Positions 1 through 12,388 of a DNA stretch of 64,000 nucleotides are shown here, piece by piece. Below the pieces are notes generated by a model. The model ran no database searches and had not been told where the DNA came from. It saw nothing but the letters and a program-made list of their open reading frames with translations. The position numbers and the translations under genes were made by a program. Origin of the DNA: Periplaneta americana (lineage: Eukaryota > Arthropoda > Insecta > Blattodea > Blattidae); contig NC_091126.1 in the NCBI RefSeq assembly GCF_040183065.1, positions 147,338,204 to 147,402,203 on the forward strand. The letters are read 5' to 3'. Position 1 is the first letter of the stretch, and the number at the start of each line of letters is the position of its first letter.

Positions 1-1370
1 TATAATATTTCCCCCAACAAGTCATTACTATAATCAGAAAAAAATGCTTTCTGCATGAAGGCAGTGCATAGATGATCATACCGAGCTGTGATCTGTGATA
101 GCGAGAACTCGCCAAGTGTGTGGAGGAAGGCTCTTCGCCTCTTTCTCGCAACACATTTCTCGCTGGCGAAAACTCTGCAAGTGTGTTACGGGCCTAACAG
201 TCGCCACACTCACATATACCGAACAGAGAAACAGCTCAAGCGGAAATTGATAAAGCAATTCTTTAAAAAAGCAGTTCATGAACACACTCATCCATATCCG
301 GGCCAACTCTTTAGAAATTAGTTACACAATGTTACATTAGCGTTCTGAATATTTTGTCAGAAACGAAATATAAAATTGAGAAGATAAAGAGTATTTACAA
401 ATCAATCCAATGTTCTTGACAAATCTAACTTTCCTCTCTGAATTGTACCAAAACACTGCAAGGTAAGAAATTTCTTTTATAAGATAATTATTCTGCAAAT
501 GATGAACAGATAACCGAGTAATCATATTTGGAACTAAGCAATATGTGCAGTTATTAACGAAATGTTCAACACGATTCCTTGATGAACTTTCAAAATTAGT
601 TCAAACTTATTAATCCAAATTTTTACTATCACTAGTATAATAAAAAAGCATATCAAATTGAACGTCAATATATTTATGTACCCATACCGCTCAAATTTTT
701 GTCCATTGCAAAATAAACCCAGCACATATCTGTTAGAAAAGGTACTAACACAACTCTAAATATGAGAGTGGAGGTAATTTATTCTCAGAAGTTCATGTGC
801 AACTTCAAATCTGCTATCATACGGTATATGTAACAGCATAAATGTGTAATTCATTATTCTGTTCGTTTGTTCATTTAGATATTACAGAAATGTTGCCTAT
901 TAATTTTGATTAAGCTACATTAAATATGCCAAAATATTAAAATGTAACAGTAGCCTACACATTTGAGATCAGTAACATTCGGGAAAGCAGTATACGGGAA
1001 AATGGATTCGGGATATATTCCTTTCCTGGAAATTGTCGTTTAGGATATTGGATTCGGGATTTTGTACGGGAATCGCCGACATATCTTTCGTGCTCAGTTT
1101 TCCATTCAATCATAATTCAGTACAGAGTTTAAATCGGTATAAAGTACAATTAAATAAATAATTTACTTAATAGCTTGATAAATTCCTAACATTCCTCCTT
1201 TCCAGAAATTGGAGTCTTTCAACTCCCCTGCAATTTATAAAAATTAAGTATTGCTTCCAGGTCACATAAAATAGTACAGCGCACTAGAGGCTGTAAAACT
1301 GGTCCAAAATAGTAAATGCAATTTTAACATACTTTTCTACTATCGGTATCATATGACAAAATAACGTGTC
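1..1370. other. AT-rich stretch without a recognised gene
   Basis: I see no gene here. Short open frames on both strands overlap at 76-321, but they show no recognisable domain and no splice pattern. The block at about 975-1085 repeats short GGATTCGGGA-like and CGGGAA words several times, which may be the end of an old element. The rest is AT-rich sequence. Confidence 0.5.
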
Positions 1371-1600
1371 GACCTGGGTAGCGTAGTCGGTATAGCGCTG
1401 GCCTTCTGTGCTCGAGGTTGCGGGTTCGATCCCGGCCCAGGTCGATGGCAATGAAGTGTGTTTAAATGCGACAGGCTCATGTCAGTAGATTTACTGGCAT
1501 GTAAAAGAACTTCTGCGGGACAAAATTCCGGCACACCGCCAACGCTGATATAACCTCTGCAGTTGCGAGCGTCGTTAAATAAACCATAATAAATATAAAA
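1371..1600 (+). repeat. tRNA-derived SINE
   Basis: The first 73 bases fold like a tRNA: an 8-bp acceptor pair GACCTGGG/CCCAGGTC, a D arm with an A-box, and a T arm with the B-box GGTTCGATCC at 1423-1432. About 160 bp of unrelated body follow and end in an A/T-rich AATAAA-like tail. The tRNA part followed by a body is the standard SINE plan. A head of the same family lies inverted at 5908-5979. I could not find a clear target duplication, so the ends are approximate. Confidence 0.75.
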
Positions 1601-1948
1601 CAGTGTTACTTGCTTATACTTTTCAATGTCGTTTAATCTTTATGTCACTCACTATCACTGGAGTTGTCCTCTCTGCCAGACTTTGGGATGAAAGTTCTTG
1701 TAAGTCGATCCCTCTTTTCTTCAAAACTCAGTAGGTTAATAAGATCCTAAGGCAGGTTTTTACTGTCTTTTTTCCCACTTTGATAGTAGCTAAATGCATG
1801 ACAAGTTTGTCATCTTTAATATTAATAATTACCGGTTCTTATCATCTCAAAATGCGAGAAGAAGTATAGTTCAATAGATCTTTAAGTTTTACTTCTGCAC
1901 GAGATTCCGTGGCTGAAACAGATTCAGGAGAACACATTTTCTTATCAT

Positions 1949-2345
1949 TTAAGATTCTCTTATATGATGGGTAATGTCAGCATCTAGTTCTTTCGCTCCT
2001 CGTCTCATTACACTATACTGGTGCATTGTAAAATCGGTATCCAGCAAAAGCGCCAAAACTTCTTCCTCAGTGTAGTTCTTCATAACAGAGCTACTGGTTG
2101 GATGTCAACCTCCAAGATTTTCTTATTTTAGAAGGTTTAGTTAGTATTTTTTTTTTGCATCGCCTGTAAGAGTTTTGCTTGATCCACATTACAAGATCCA
2201 TGATGTTTCATTTGTCCTACGAAAGTTGAACTCTCCATCATTTTCACCGATATCCTCGACACTGGTTTTTCTGCGTTTAAACCTAGTAGCCTACTGCTTT
2301 CTCCAAATACAGTCTGTGGTCTCTTTCTTTCCTTGAGTAGGTTTT
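1949..2345 (-). pseudogene. Decayed remnant of a dispersed arthropod protein
   Basis: On the minus strand a 44-codon frame opens at 2083 (MKNYTEEEVLALLLDTDF...). Upstream, at 2150-2280, other frames read HHGSCNVDQAKLLQAM. Both pieces resemble, from memory, a multicopy uncharacterised protein repeated in many arthropod genomes and probably carried by mobile DNA. No single frame runs through, so this is a broken copy. Its upstream end is cut by the MITE at 2348. I cannot name its function, and a database search would be needed to fix the family. Confidence 0.4.
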
Positions 2346-2347
2346 AC

Positions 2348-2529
2348 CACAGTCTAGTATATACAGTGGCGAAGCTCAATACGTAGTAAATATGCAAACA
2401 TTAGATAGTTACTCACCACTAGGATCGCTAATATCGCCTCATTACAGGCAATGCAAAATAGTACATCACTGTCTATTGTTTCTAGCACCCTCAAAACTCA
2501 AGCTTCGTGACTGTATATAGTAGACTGTG
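2348..2529. mobile_element. Short non-autonomous THAP-family MITE
   Basis: The 182-bp element has terminal inverted repeats starting CACAGTCTA and ending TAGACTGTG. It is flanked by the perfect 7-bp duplication GTTTTAC (2341-2347 and 2530-2536). Ends and core match the copies at 18763-18945 and 52604-52791. The ends also match the longer THAP-encoding copies at 13342-14665 and 38213-39354. It has no coding capacity and looks like an internal-deletion derivative. Confidence 0.85.
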
Positions 2530-2536
2530 GTTTTAC

Positions 2537-3282
2537 AACTTTCAAGTCGCAATACACTCTTTATCCAACCACTATTAATTGTTTCTCAAGAATCTATCAA
2601 CCATTCTATTTGATTCATTAAGCCTGGAAAACAATTCACCACAAAACCGGGGGAAAAAAAAACATGCCTTTGTATTCAATTTATTTGATATGAGGAATGT
2701 TCTATACGAGCATTTACTATAACAAACCGAATCAGAGCGTCTTTCTGCAACTCACGCCTGCCCTTATATTTGTACAAAATCTGAAACAATTCCCTCCGTG
2801 AACAAAGTTATTACACTCTGAAATTAAAATAAACTATGTAACTCTTGTGGTTTTAAAAATATTTCTATATACTTCAACAAATTAAGTCAAATTAAACGGT
2901 TTTTCTTTGTGAAATAATATTGAATTAATATTTAAATTATTCGTAATTTAGTAGGTTAATTTGTCACTACGCAAAAGAATGACTTTCATTAAATTTTGTT
3001 AAAAGGGGCAAACATGGGCTAATTTTCCATTTAAGACCGTAAAGTAAACATGTTAGGCAACACATCGGTTAAATAAATAGTATCGGGCAACGTCGGGAAA
3101 TTTTTGCAGGTCTGTATAAAGAATAAACTTCAAAATCTCAAACTAAAAATTACGTTTACATTAAATTACAAGGTTTCAAAAATCAGATTCCTTAGCACCA
3201 TCTTCACTCATCTCGCTATCTGCAGAGTCGTCATTCAGATTGATTATGATTGCTTCCATTTCGCCCTTTACCATTTCCTACG
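2537..3282. other. AT-rich sequence without a recognised feature
   Basis: No open frame with recognisable content was seen. The 3060-3110 stretch repeats CGGGCAACGTCGGGAAA-like words similar in style to those at about 1000, possibly the other end of an old element, but I cannot show it. Confidence 0.4.
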
Positions 3283-3290
3283 CCCAATAG

Positions 3291-4405
3291 CAGGGGCGGC
3301 CCGTACTTATGTGTTACAGTGCTACAGCACAATGATAATTTTTGCTCAAATAATGTATTTGTAATACCATAGTATTTGATCTGCCATTTGACAGTTTCCC
3401 GTGGTTATGTTCATGACGCGTTATAGAGTGTTTAGTCTTCGCTCTTTGATGCCTCAGGGGGTACGTTGCGCTACTCAAAACTCTGCACGAGAATGTAGAC
3501 AATTAATGCGCATGTGCGAAGCTGAAATCACTGCCCTGATTGACTATTTTTACGCGGGGAAGTGCTTTAGTCAGCTTCAGCACAACATAGCTTGGAGATT
3601 GCAAAAGTAAAGCGTAACGAGAGAATGCCTGTTTGTGGAAGAACTCGGAACAATGTATTTGGTAATTCAAGTGTCCGACTGCTGCTGCCATCTGCCTGTT
3701 TTTTGAGGTTCCTCCTGAATCAGTCAGCAAGCGACGGAGAATGGAATCCCAGAAAATTGATGCCAAGGAAGTATATGACCGTATAATTCAGGAAGCTACT
3801 CACCGCTTCCAGTCTTTAAGCTACCTAGACCCAACAAAATTGTTAAACAGCAAATTTTTTGACAATTTTTCGCATAATTTTCCTGAACGAGAACTTGAAG
3901 TTGCTGTCAACAGCTACACTGTACTGAACAAAAGAGCGTTAAAGACACAACTTTGAGTTCTATACGGAAGACCAGACTTCCGGAATATAGATGGTTGTTC
4001 AATTGTTACAATACATAGTCTCCAACAATTCACAGGATCCATTCTGTGAAGTAACGAAGTTGTTAAATATTTTGGTTACAAAACCAATGACCACTGCTGA
4101 GCCAGAAAGAAGTTTTTCTTTCTTAAAACGCATAAAAACGTTTTTTAAGGAACACTATGTCCCAGGATCGCCTCACTGCTCTTGCAATACTGTCAACAGA
4201 AAATAGTGTGATGTGTATGATGTCCAAGATGGAGGGGTTTAACACCAGGGTAACTGACAAGTTCTGCAGTAGGAAGGAACCTCGTATGGACTTCATATTT
4301 CGTCACTAGGCGAGTCTCAAATTAAGATAAATACATTTATGTGTATACAGTAGGCCAATATAGAGATTGTAGCACATACATTATTTTGACCACCAGCCGC
4401 TACTG
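3291..4405 (+). mobile_element. hAT transposon, internally deleted and decayed
   Basis: The ends are CAGGGGCGGCCCG and its imperfect inverse, and the perfect 8-bp duplication CCCAATAG lies at 3283-3290 and 4406-4413, which is diagnostic of hAT insertion. Plus-strand remnants of the transposase remain. At 3741-3956 reads a segment with LSYLDPTKLLNSKFFDNFSH. At 3991-4230 is the C-terminal dimerisation region with the hallmark TTAEPERSFSFLKRIKTF, followed in another frame by SQDRLTALAILSTEN. The frame is shifted between these parts and the N-terminal half is missing. The copy is of the ZMYM1-like hAT type and is dead. Confidence 0.88.
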
Positions 4406-4439
4406 CCCAATAGTCTGTTTGAAGTTTATCCGCGGCTCA

Positions 4440-4860
4440 GCTTGCGAGGGGTTGTGCTTCTAAGGCAGCACTGCACGGTCAGCGTTGCCAATCCGTGCGC
4501 GGAGTAGAGACACTCGGCCACCTATCGCTTCGCCGTGCCCACATTTTCCTCGCGCGCCTGATTTGGTGGCCGCTACTTTAGGCGAGTACTTCTCATTATG
4601 ACCTATTAAGGCATGCGCACGTTGTTTCCTTCTGAATACTTTCCCTGAAATAAATTCGGCTATTACTTCCACCTTACATATTCTAATTAACGCAATTGGG
4701 TCTTGATTGTGAAGTGGGCGCAAGAGTGCAAGTTGTATCCACACATGCGCCTCACGACACGATCATCTTGGCTGCGAGATAACTGCGCATGCACGGAATG
4801 CGCGGACTTTGTTAATAAAAACAAACTAACCAAACCTAACCTTCGTATATGCTAGATGTG
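4440..4860. promoter_or_regulatory. GC-rich unique segment, possible promoter
   Basis: Base composition rises sharply against the AT-rich surroundings. It contains several NRF-1-like words (GCATGCGCAC near 4612, ACATGCGCC near 4743, TGCGCATGCACGG near 4785) and an AACCTAACC-type motif near 4835. An open minus-strand frame at 4460-4744 has no recognisable domain. A host 5' region is one reading. The word CAGCGTTGCCAATC at about 4481 also resembles a hAT terminus, so a decayed element is the alternative. Confidence 0.3.
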
Positions 4861-5018
4861 TAACCGGAACACGAAGGGAACTTCTTGATTTGATCTTGAT
4901 TTCATCTGAAATGTGCACGCGAAAATAAATCCAGGTCACAATCACGCTGGCACTGCGTGAGAGGTAGACAAACAGATCCTTGAACACTGCAATCGATCGA
5001 CCAATCGAACTTACTCAC

Positions 5019-5853
5019 CAGTGGCGTAGCGTCAATGTAAGCTAAAAAGCTCAGCTTCCCCAGTTAATAATAATTTCATAATAAACCTGCAGTTTATGGA
5101 CAAAATTATTGATTAATTTTAATAGAATTTATATTTACGCGTTAAATATTGTGATGCGGCAGCTCAGGATGATTTGTGATGCAGCAGTAAACAAAAAGCC
5201 TGCACACACCAGCTTCCGAGCAGACTGGTTTCTTCTGTGTAATCCACCCCGCAGATTTTCCATCCCTTTCTAACTAAACTACCCTAGTCGCAAGAAGCTA
5301 GCTTTAACATTTAAAATAAGTAGTTTCCGAGTTATCCCTTTTCGTCAGTTGTGTTCAGTTGAAGTGTTAGTGTGCATTGTGGCTGATATAATAAATAATG
5401 AGCGAAATAACAGTTCCTGACACTAATTTACTTGAATTTTTTTAGGACAATTGTATTATCAAGACTGACTTACGAAAAAAGTGTGATTTAAAAAACAAAT
5501 GACCTACTTCCTTGCTGTCAATGAAGGACACAACCAAAAGACAGACGCATACTTATGTAATGATACTAATATTGTGATTTCTGTAAGTATGACAGGGAGT
5601 GAGCTAATGTTATACGTATAAGTGTCTATTTGTTAAGAGATATGTGTAAGCCGTGAAATCATATTTTATTACGCATCATTTGAGGTCATGCCTTATTGGT
5701 GCTACTTACGAGGTTCCAACCAATCTTCGACTGCTGACTTGAAATTGACTACTATTTATTTTAAGACTGTATTTTTGTAATATGTTTTCTCATATTGCAT
5801 GAAAGACAACTTGAGTTAGCTTCCCCTGCTCAAAATTTCTTGCTACGCCACTG
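5019..5853 (+). mobile_element. Non-autonomous hAT element
   Basis: The ends are CAGTGGCGTAGCGTC and the inverse TTGCTACGCCACTG, with a perfect 8-bp duplication TTACTCAC at 5011-5018 and 5854-5861. AGCTTCCCC-type subterminal repeats lie at both sides. Near 5398 a short frame reads MSEITVPDTNLLEFF, like the start of a ZMYM1-type hAT transposase. Only that trace of coding sequence remains, so this is an internal-deletion derivative of 835 bp. Confidence 0.87.
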
Positions 5854-5907
5854 TTACTCACCCAGCGAATTCAACCGTATATCGTAATAAATTACTAATA
5901 AAACACG

Positions 5908-5979
5908 TTCCAGCCGGGATCGAACCCGCAACCTCGAGCACAGAAGGACAGCGCTATACAGACTACGCTACCCAGGCAG
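5908..5979 (-). repeat. SINE head fragment, same family as 1371-1600
   Basis: On the minus strand a tRNA-like block reads TGGGTAGCGTAGTC, then a B-box GGTTCGATCCC. It is nearly the same as the head of the SINE at 1371-1443. Only the head is clearly present. Confidence 0.65.
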
Positions 5980-5989
5980 TCTTCACTTT

Positions 5990-7265
5990 ATAAAACTACC
6001 CTAAACTCAAGAGCTCTTATTTTAAAAAAAACCGCGCAGTAGTCAGACTCCATAATTACCAATTTTGTTTAACAAAAAATTGCCAGTTTGCGTTTTCGCT
6101 TTTTTTTTATAGCATTAAAAGAATTTGATGAATTAAATATGTTACTTACATAATTCTACAATATTGTGTTTTTGTGTACTTTTTTTAATTTATTGGTTTA
6201 AATTTACATTAAAGTTTGTTATAAGAAAAAAAATGTCCTCCGTTTACTTCGCCTAAAATTTGTTTTAAAGAAATAGAATGTTTGTCGCTAGTTGTGAATT
6301 GCAGAAACCTCACATGTCCAGGAAATTCAAATATATTTCCAGAAAATTCTAAAAAGTGAAATTCATACATAGCAAACTCTAGAACTTATTATTGCTTTAA
6401 TAAAAAATAATCACTTCAAAATACCAAACGCTTCTGAAAGTAATTAGTTTTTTCTGTTTCCTGAAAAATTTACTCAAATAGACATATAGTGTTTCTATAA
6501 TTCACAATTCAAATACTGCAGATGTACCCTGGACAGAAGAAAGTAGTGTTTTCCTAAGTAGTGCAAAATAATGGTTGTAACACTGGATTACTTGATTTCG
6601 TGTGAAAATTTCTCACAAATTCATCGTTCGGATACAAGCTATTTGGGGCGAGTGGGGTGGGTTTATAGCTTTCGCAGTGATCATATCTTATCTCTAATAA
6701 TAAATTATTACAGTGGTGTGCTAAAATTGAATTTAGTTTCAATGATTGAAGTACTTTTTTCTCTCCCTGTGTTATACGTAGCAGGATCGAAGATTCACCT
6801 GAAAAGTTTGCTTTCAATTTAAGAACATCCTTTTACAGAGACATAAAATAATACAATAAATTATGGCATATTCATGTGACATAATGAACGTGAATAGTTG
6901 TGATTCCGTTACTCTTATTTTGAATCGTCGTAAACTAAAAATTAAAATGTAAATATAAAATGGCTCGACCAAGTTCGGTCTGCAACAAGTTACGAGGAAT
7001 TTCAGAACTGTTATAGGGCAGAGAAGAATGTTGGCGGTGGAGCTATTCCCCTTAGCGCTACCTCCACCCACGTTGTACTCCTCCTCATACTCTTAAATTC
7101 CTTTGATGGGTTGCTACCGAAACAACTTTCACTCCTCTTCAAATATGTACCCTACCTGAAAGCACACATGCCTTAAATAAGCAGTGCTTATATAACTATA
7201 TCTGCATCGTTATTTCGACGTATCTTTTGTACGTTGCATTATAATTCTTATTGTAAGCCTAGGCC
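5990..7265. other. AT-rich sequence without a recognised feature
   Basis: Homopolymer-rich AT sequence. Open frames near 6554-6822 lie on both strands at the same place and have no domain signature. The block at 7015-7080 is somewhat GC-richer but shows nothing recognisable. Confidence 0.45.
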
Positions 7266-7269
7266 TACT

Positions 7270-8690
7270 TACTTACGAATGGCTTTTAGAGAACCCGAAG
7301 GTTCATTGCCGCCCTTACATGAGCTCGCCATGAGTCCCTATCCTGAGGAAGATTAATCCAGTCCCTACTACCATCATTATTCCATCTCCCTCAAATCCAC
7401 TTTAATATTATCCTCCCACTTATATCTCTGCCTTCCCAAAGGTATTTTCCCTCAAGTATCCCAATTAACACTATACGCATTTCTGGATTCAACCATAAGT
7501 TCTACATGTCCTGCCCATCTCAAACGTCTGGATTTAATGCTCCGAACTGTTAGGTGAAGAATACAATGCCTGCGGTTCTGCGTTATGTAACTTAAGCCCC
7601 CTTAGTCAAAAATAATTTTCTAAGGACCTTATTCTCAAACACCCTTAAGGGAACACTGGTGAAATAATGGTGAAAATTGAGAAAATCTACTTAAATTATT
7701 GTGACACTCTATGTAGATTGATCTCAAAAAGCTAATTAATTTATATTCCCATGATTATTTTCAAGCTTTTGAGCCAATATGAACTAAACATTTTGAAAAC
7801 TTTCTCGCAAAGAGCCTTTTAGCGACATTAATATAAAATATATTTTTAAAATATAATTCAAAACTATTAGCTCTAATGACACAAAATTTTATACAGATAT
7901 ATTGTAGGCATGTTTATGTAATTTAAAATTAATAAATTTTGTAAGAAAATTGTTGAAGTTTTAAAACTCGCATAACTAACTGTCCCCTTGGCCTCTGTTC
8001 CTCTCTCAAAGTAACGGTCCAAGTTTCACAACCATACAAACAACCGGTAATGTAACTGTTTTATAGATTCTAACTTTCAGATTTTTTAAAGCAGACTAGA
8101 TGACAAAAGCTTCTCCACCGAATAGCAGACATTTCCCATATTTATTCTGAGTTTAATTTCCTCTAGAGTGTCATTTATATGTGTTACTGTTGCTCCAAAA
8201 TATTTGAATTTTTCCACCTCTTCAAAGGATAAATTTCCAATTTTTATATTTCCATTTCGTACTATGTTCTGGTCACGAGACATAATCCTATACTTCGTCT
8301 TTTCGGGATTTACTTTCAAACCTATCTCCTTACTTCAACTAAAATTGTCGTGTTATCTATCCCTAATAGTTTTTGGATATTCTCGTAACATATTCACGCT
8401 ATCTGCATACACATGCAGCTAATATAACCTGTTCAATTCCAAACTCTATTTTCCTGGATTTTCCTAATGACATATTATAGAGCAAAGTTAAAAAGTAAAG
8501 GTGATGGTGCACCTCCTTGCTTTAGCCCGCAGTGTATTGGAAAGGCGTCGGACAGAAACTGGCCTATACGGACTCTCTGTACGTTTCACAGACAGATTTT
8601 AATTAATCTAACCATCTTCTTGGGATTACTAAATTCAATAGGAATATTATCTGAAACTTCTCTCAACCGAGTCACATGACGTTTTTAAAG
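7270..8690 (-). mobile_element. RTE-clade LINE, 3' half, decayed
   Basis: The minus strand matches the 3' part of the full-length RTE at 56689-59902 over most of its length, from just after the catalytic RT core to the (TTAC)n-like 3' tail at 7270. A frame at 8086-8319 reads VNPEKTKYRIMSRDQNIVRNG, the RT segment after the YADD box. Near 7290-7540 lie the last codons and short 3' end. The copy has several frame breaks and carries an insertion at 7649-7987. Confidence 0.82.
7649..7987. mobile_element. Small insertion with TTAA-like flank
   Basis: This stretch interrupts the LINE at 7270-8690 exactly where the intact copy reads on continuously (compare 59500). The ends are GGGAACACTGG and the inverse of GGGGACAGTTAG. 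It sits after TTAA on the left and TTGG on the right, as a decayed TTAA duplication would give. It has no coding content. A Kolobok- or piggyBac-type MITE is possible. Confidence 0.45.
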
Positions 8691-8699
8691 GCCTACAGC

Positions 8700-9555
8700 T
8701 CTAAATTGAACATGTATTTGCAAAACACACAATAAAACGCTAAGAAAAACTATATCCATGCATTTAAATTTAAATAAACCTATTTGATGCAAAAGAATTT
8801 ATAATAATTCCAAATGATTCCTTTCGACAGACTTATGATATCCGTGGGTTTACTCTTTCGGAACACATCGCACAGCTGGACATTTAAGGAATTTCAATCT
8901 AAATTATTATTTTTGAGAACTACTATTGATACAAACACAGCATACAGACTTAAACAGAAAGTGAATTTAGTATTGAACAGTACTCTTTTAAAGACACGAC
9001 ATGCTAACAATAACCAGAAAGATCGCCGAGAAACGTCTATAAGCAACTTTCTGACGCAGCGAGAACGCAGCTTGACATTTATGGTTAACTTAGCGTACAT
9101 TGGTGGGATTTATAAGTGCAAAAGTGTACTACGTACGACCCGGACAATATTCCTTCTTTGAATCAATTTTGCGGCAGTAATAAATAAATATAATGATTGA
9201 TATTAAAATGTGACCAGCTATGGATTATGACATTATGAACATTTTTAAGCGAAAGCTGTACAGCACGTAGGAACAAAACGTAATAAAAGCTCAAGAACGT
9301 ATCATGTAACATATACGTAAAATTAAATTTCGCAATATTTACTGGAACAGTGGCACGAGTCCAGTGAAAGGATTGCTGAAATATATTGAAACTTGATATA
9401 AGAAAGCTCCCATTGGTTTCTAGGTGCTGATCATATGATCCATCTATATACGACGAATGATATGAAAATCAAATGTATATTATGTTCCTATAATTAAAGT
9501 TTTCAACTCAAGGCGGAACTCTCAAATTATGAAACGTAGAAAATACCACGTAATC
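8700..9555. other. Unassigned stretch with a 115-codon open frame
   Basis: A plus-strand frame at 8814-9161 has 115 codons. Its composition is ordinary for AT-rich DNA, and I recognise no domain, signal peptide or splice site. A chance frame is likely. The rest shows nothing. Confidence 0.3.
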
Positions 9556-9769
9556 TTTATCCCCTGATGTCTCTTATACATAGAGATCCGTGGTTCCATG
9601 TCTAGTAATTAAATTGCGGATATTTATGCACTAAAATGTTGAAAAATATGCATTTATGCACTTAAAGTTGTTGAAATATGCACTAAAAATTAAAAGAAAA
9701 AATTTCTGCAGTAAAGTTTGTAACAACATTATAACATTTATAAATTATTATTTAATTATTGTTCTTTAG

Positions 9770-10290
9770 AAAAACGTACCTCAACTTTTGAAATAGTTGT
9801 GGCAGTAGGTACAAAATGTCTTTTCGAGGGTTTCCATTGTGAAGTGCCTCCATTTGTCAGTATAAATTAATTTATATGCTTAGAAGGCTCTCTCAACATT
9901 GCAAGATGTGATTTGGGGAATTTTTGTGCGAACTGACATTCTGTACATTACCGACAATAGCATAGTTTCCATTTAAAACGTCAATTGTTCGCAACTTCCC
10001 AAAGCCAAGGTGATATTTCATACTCAACGAAATTTTGTTGCAAGTGCCTCGCCCTTGTCTTTTGAGAAGGAGAAAATGATCAAATGAAATTGCTCGAAAT
10101 ATGCTTAAAAATATACAAAATAAATTTAAATGTGCATTTATGGCAAACAGCGTCAATATTGTATATGCAAAATCTGCAACATTTATAGGACTTTATTTTA
10201 ACCTATAAAACATGATCGGCAAAAATACACAACGCTTTTAGGTGTATGTTCATTCATTAAAAATATGCAATTGCATGAACTTCCGCATTC
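9770..10290 (-). pseudogene. hAT transposase remnant (dimerisation region)
   Basis: On the minus strand just below 9900 the frame reads SCNVERAF, an in-frame stop, then AYKLIYTDKWRHFTMETLEK. SC(D/N)VERxFSxYKxxxxDxRRxF is the C-terminal signature of a large insect hAT group (CGGBP1-like transposases). It is the same signature seen at 50160-50200 in this window. Further upstream frames are shifted. Element ends were not found with certainty, though TAGAGATCCGTG near 9583 could be a terminus. Confidence 0.65.
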
Positions 10291-10299
10291 TACTAATAA

Positions 10300-12215
10300 C
10301 AGTTTAATTTTTTTCTCGAGTTTTTCTCGGTATATGCAAGAAAATTTCATTCAAGAAAACTGTTTAGCTTCTCCAAATCCCTTCCTGTTCTCAATTTCGT
10401 AATCTTCTCTCTAAGAACGTTCGATATTTCTACAGTTATAGGAGTCATTATGTCAATAATCTGAATAGTTAGAAAGCGTAGTTAAATAAATTCCTCTTCA
10501 GATGTTTTATATTAAAACATATTCAAATATCAATATTATAATATTTATTTTCTTCACTACTTTACAAAAAAAAGTGAGCCTTCGTAAGAGTTAAATTCTG
10601 TTTTTAAAAATATTGCTTTGCCTTCATAAAAAAAGAAGTATTTAACTAAATATGATCTGCAGTAAGAGTACAATAATTTAATGCACTGCCTCAACCGGGG
10701 ACTATGACCTCGTATGGACTGTGTGCTCTCATTATATTGTGTGAACTCAAGCTTTTAATTAAAATGTGTAGCTCGTCTTATTTCTTGTCTATTCTGAGTC
10801 ACAACAATTACTAATATTCATTCAATTGCGTTAAAAAAAACACCTACTTGTATCTTTAACCTGATTCCAAATTACTCATGAATAGCTCAAAATTTAATGG
10901 AATAATAGTTTTGAAGCCACTTAGTTGTAACTTTCAACCTGTCCTTCGAATTGGTCATCCAAGAAATGTTGGGCTAAATGTTGTTGAACTTTGTAGCAGT
11001 TGCAAAACGTCTTCATAATTTTAAAGCAGAACACAAAGATTACAAATATGTATTAAGCCTAGTGGGCGTATGCTATGTAAAGTTCGTCAGTAGTTAAGAG
11101 TAACATTACAGATGGTGTATTGGTGAGTCAGTAATCACAGTTAAATATTCTTTCCGATGTATGGCGTATTACGTAACGAAATGCTGAAATATACTGTTCA
11201 AGCAATTTCTGAATTATAAAATTGTACTTCCTTATTACTGCAAAGAATCGAACAGTTTCTTAAAACATGAATAACGGAAATGCAAGACTTACCCATGATC
11301 TTTTCGTCTTCACGCCAAGAGATCAACTCGACGACTGAAGCAACACTCACCTCTCCGAGGTAATGTGTTTCCAGTTAGCAACCATCCTCCTTGGAAACCG
11401 TTACCTTGAACGCGTGGTTCTTGCCGATAGAGGTTATGTTGACACTACCTGAAGGCTAATATTGAGCCTTAATACTTCACATCTTCATCACAACTTTCAG
11501 CCGTATAAACATTCCCCATATTAAACTGAGCTCTACGAAAAAAAAATCATAGCTACTTTCTCCATTTTAGACCTAAATTGCTCAACACGTAGCGAAATCT
11601 GTTATAATTCAAGCAGACGATCTGGAATGTGATATTCCGTACAAACAATGTATAAGTGAATGTTTTGTTGTAGCATGAATGCTACGCGGAAATGTTGCAG
11701 TTCAATAAAATTATAATGTACAGACGGAGTAACTGTAGTACACGGAAAGGAATGCACATTTTTGTACTGAATCGACAGAATTTTTACTTTGTCATTATGC
11801 GAACTATAGAGAAAATATGTCATACTAAAGTCTAAAAATACATTTTTAGATTTTTTTCTACCCCTGACCCCGAATAGTAATTTCTGTGGCAACTTGAAAT
11901 TTAAAACACTTTTAATTTTCTCCTTGGGACTAAGTGAACCATCTGACTCCTATTATCGATAATATCATGGTTCGTTAATTTCTCAAATTTACACAACAGT
12001 AGATAAAAAAGTGTGTGCTACAGACATTCTAGGTTCGAAAACACGTGTTCTAATCTCGTTCAACTTTATATGGACTGCGAAAATACGTTTCGTATTATGG
12101 TGTATTAATTGCTTTTCATGCGAATAAATTAATAAGTGTTATTTTATATTCGTAATATTTATCACGGGAAAATATGAGATCATATCGGTCAGGTACAATC
12201 TGAGCCTTTTTTTTT
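10300..12215. other. Largely unique AT-rich sequence
   Basis: No gene is recognised. The segment 11290-11460 is less AT-rich than its surroundings and on the minus strand ends in ATGG followed by the donor-like GTAAGT at 11292-11287. It may be a small 5' exon (see findings). The open frame at 11602-11892 has no domain. Confidence 0.4.
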
Positions 12216-12388
12216 CTCTTGTACGGAGGAGCGACCCGAAGGCTTGCACTACAGCCTGAGGCTTATGTGCTTATCACTCCTATTCTGTGAATGGTTGGGT
12301 AGCCGAACGGCCGCGCTCTTGTACAAGTACATCACGCCACATTGTGAAATCAACCCGGGCTATTGTATGGATGATATGTGAATTAACA

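Noticed and set aside
1371-1443. tRNA gene
   Set aside because: The head folds partly like a tRNA, but it is followed by a repeated body and the same head occurs at 5908-5979. It is a SINE.
4460-4744. 94-residue minus-strand gene
   Set aside because: It has no recognisable domain, and the open frame is explained by the GC-rich composition of the block.
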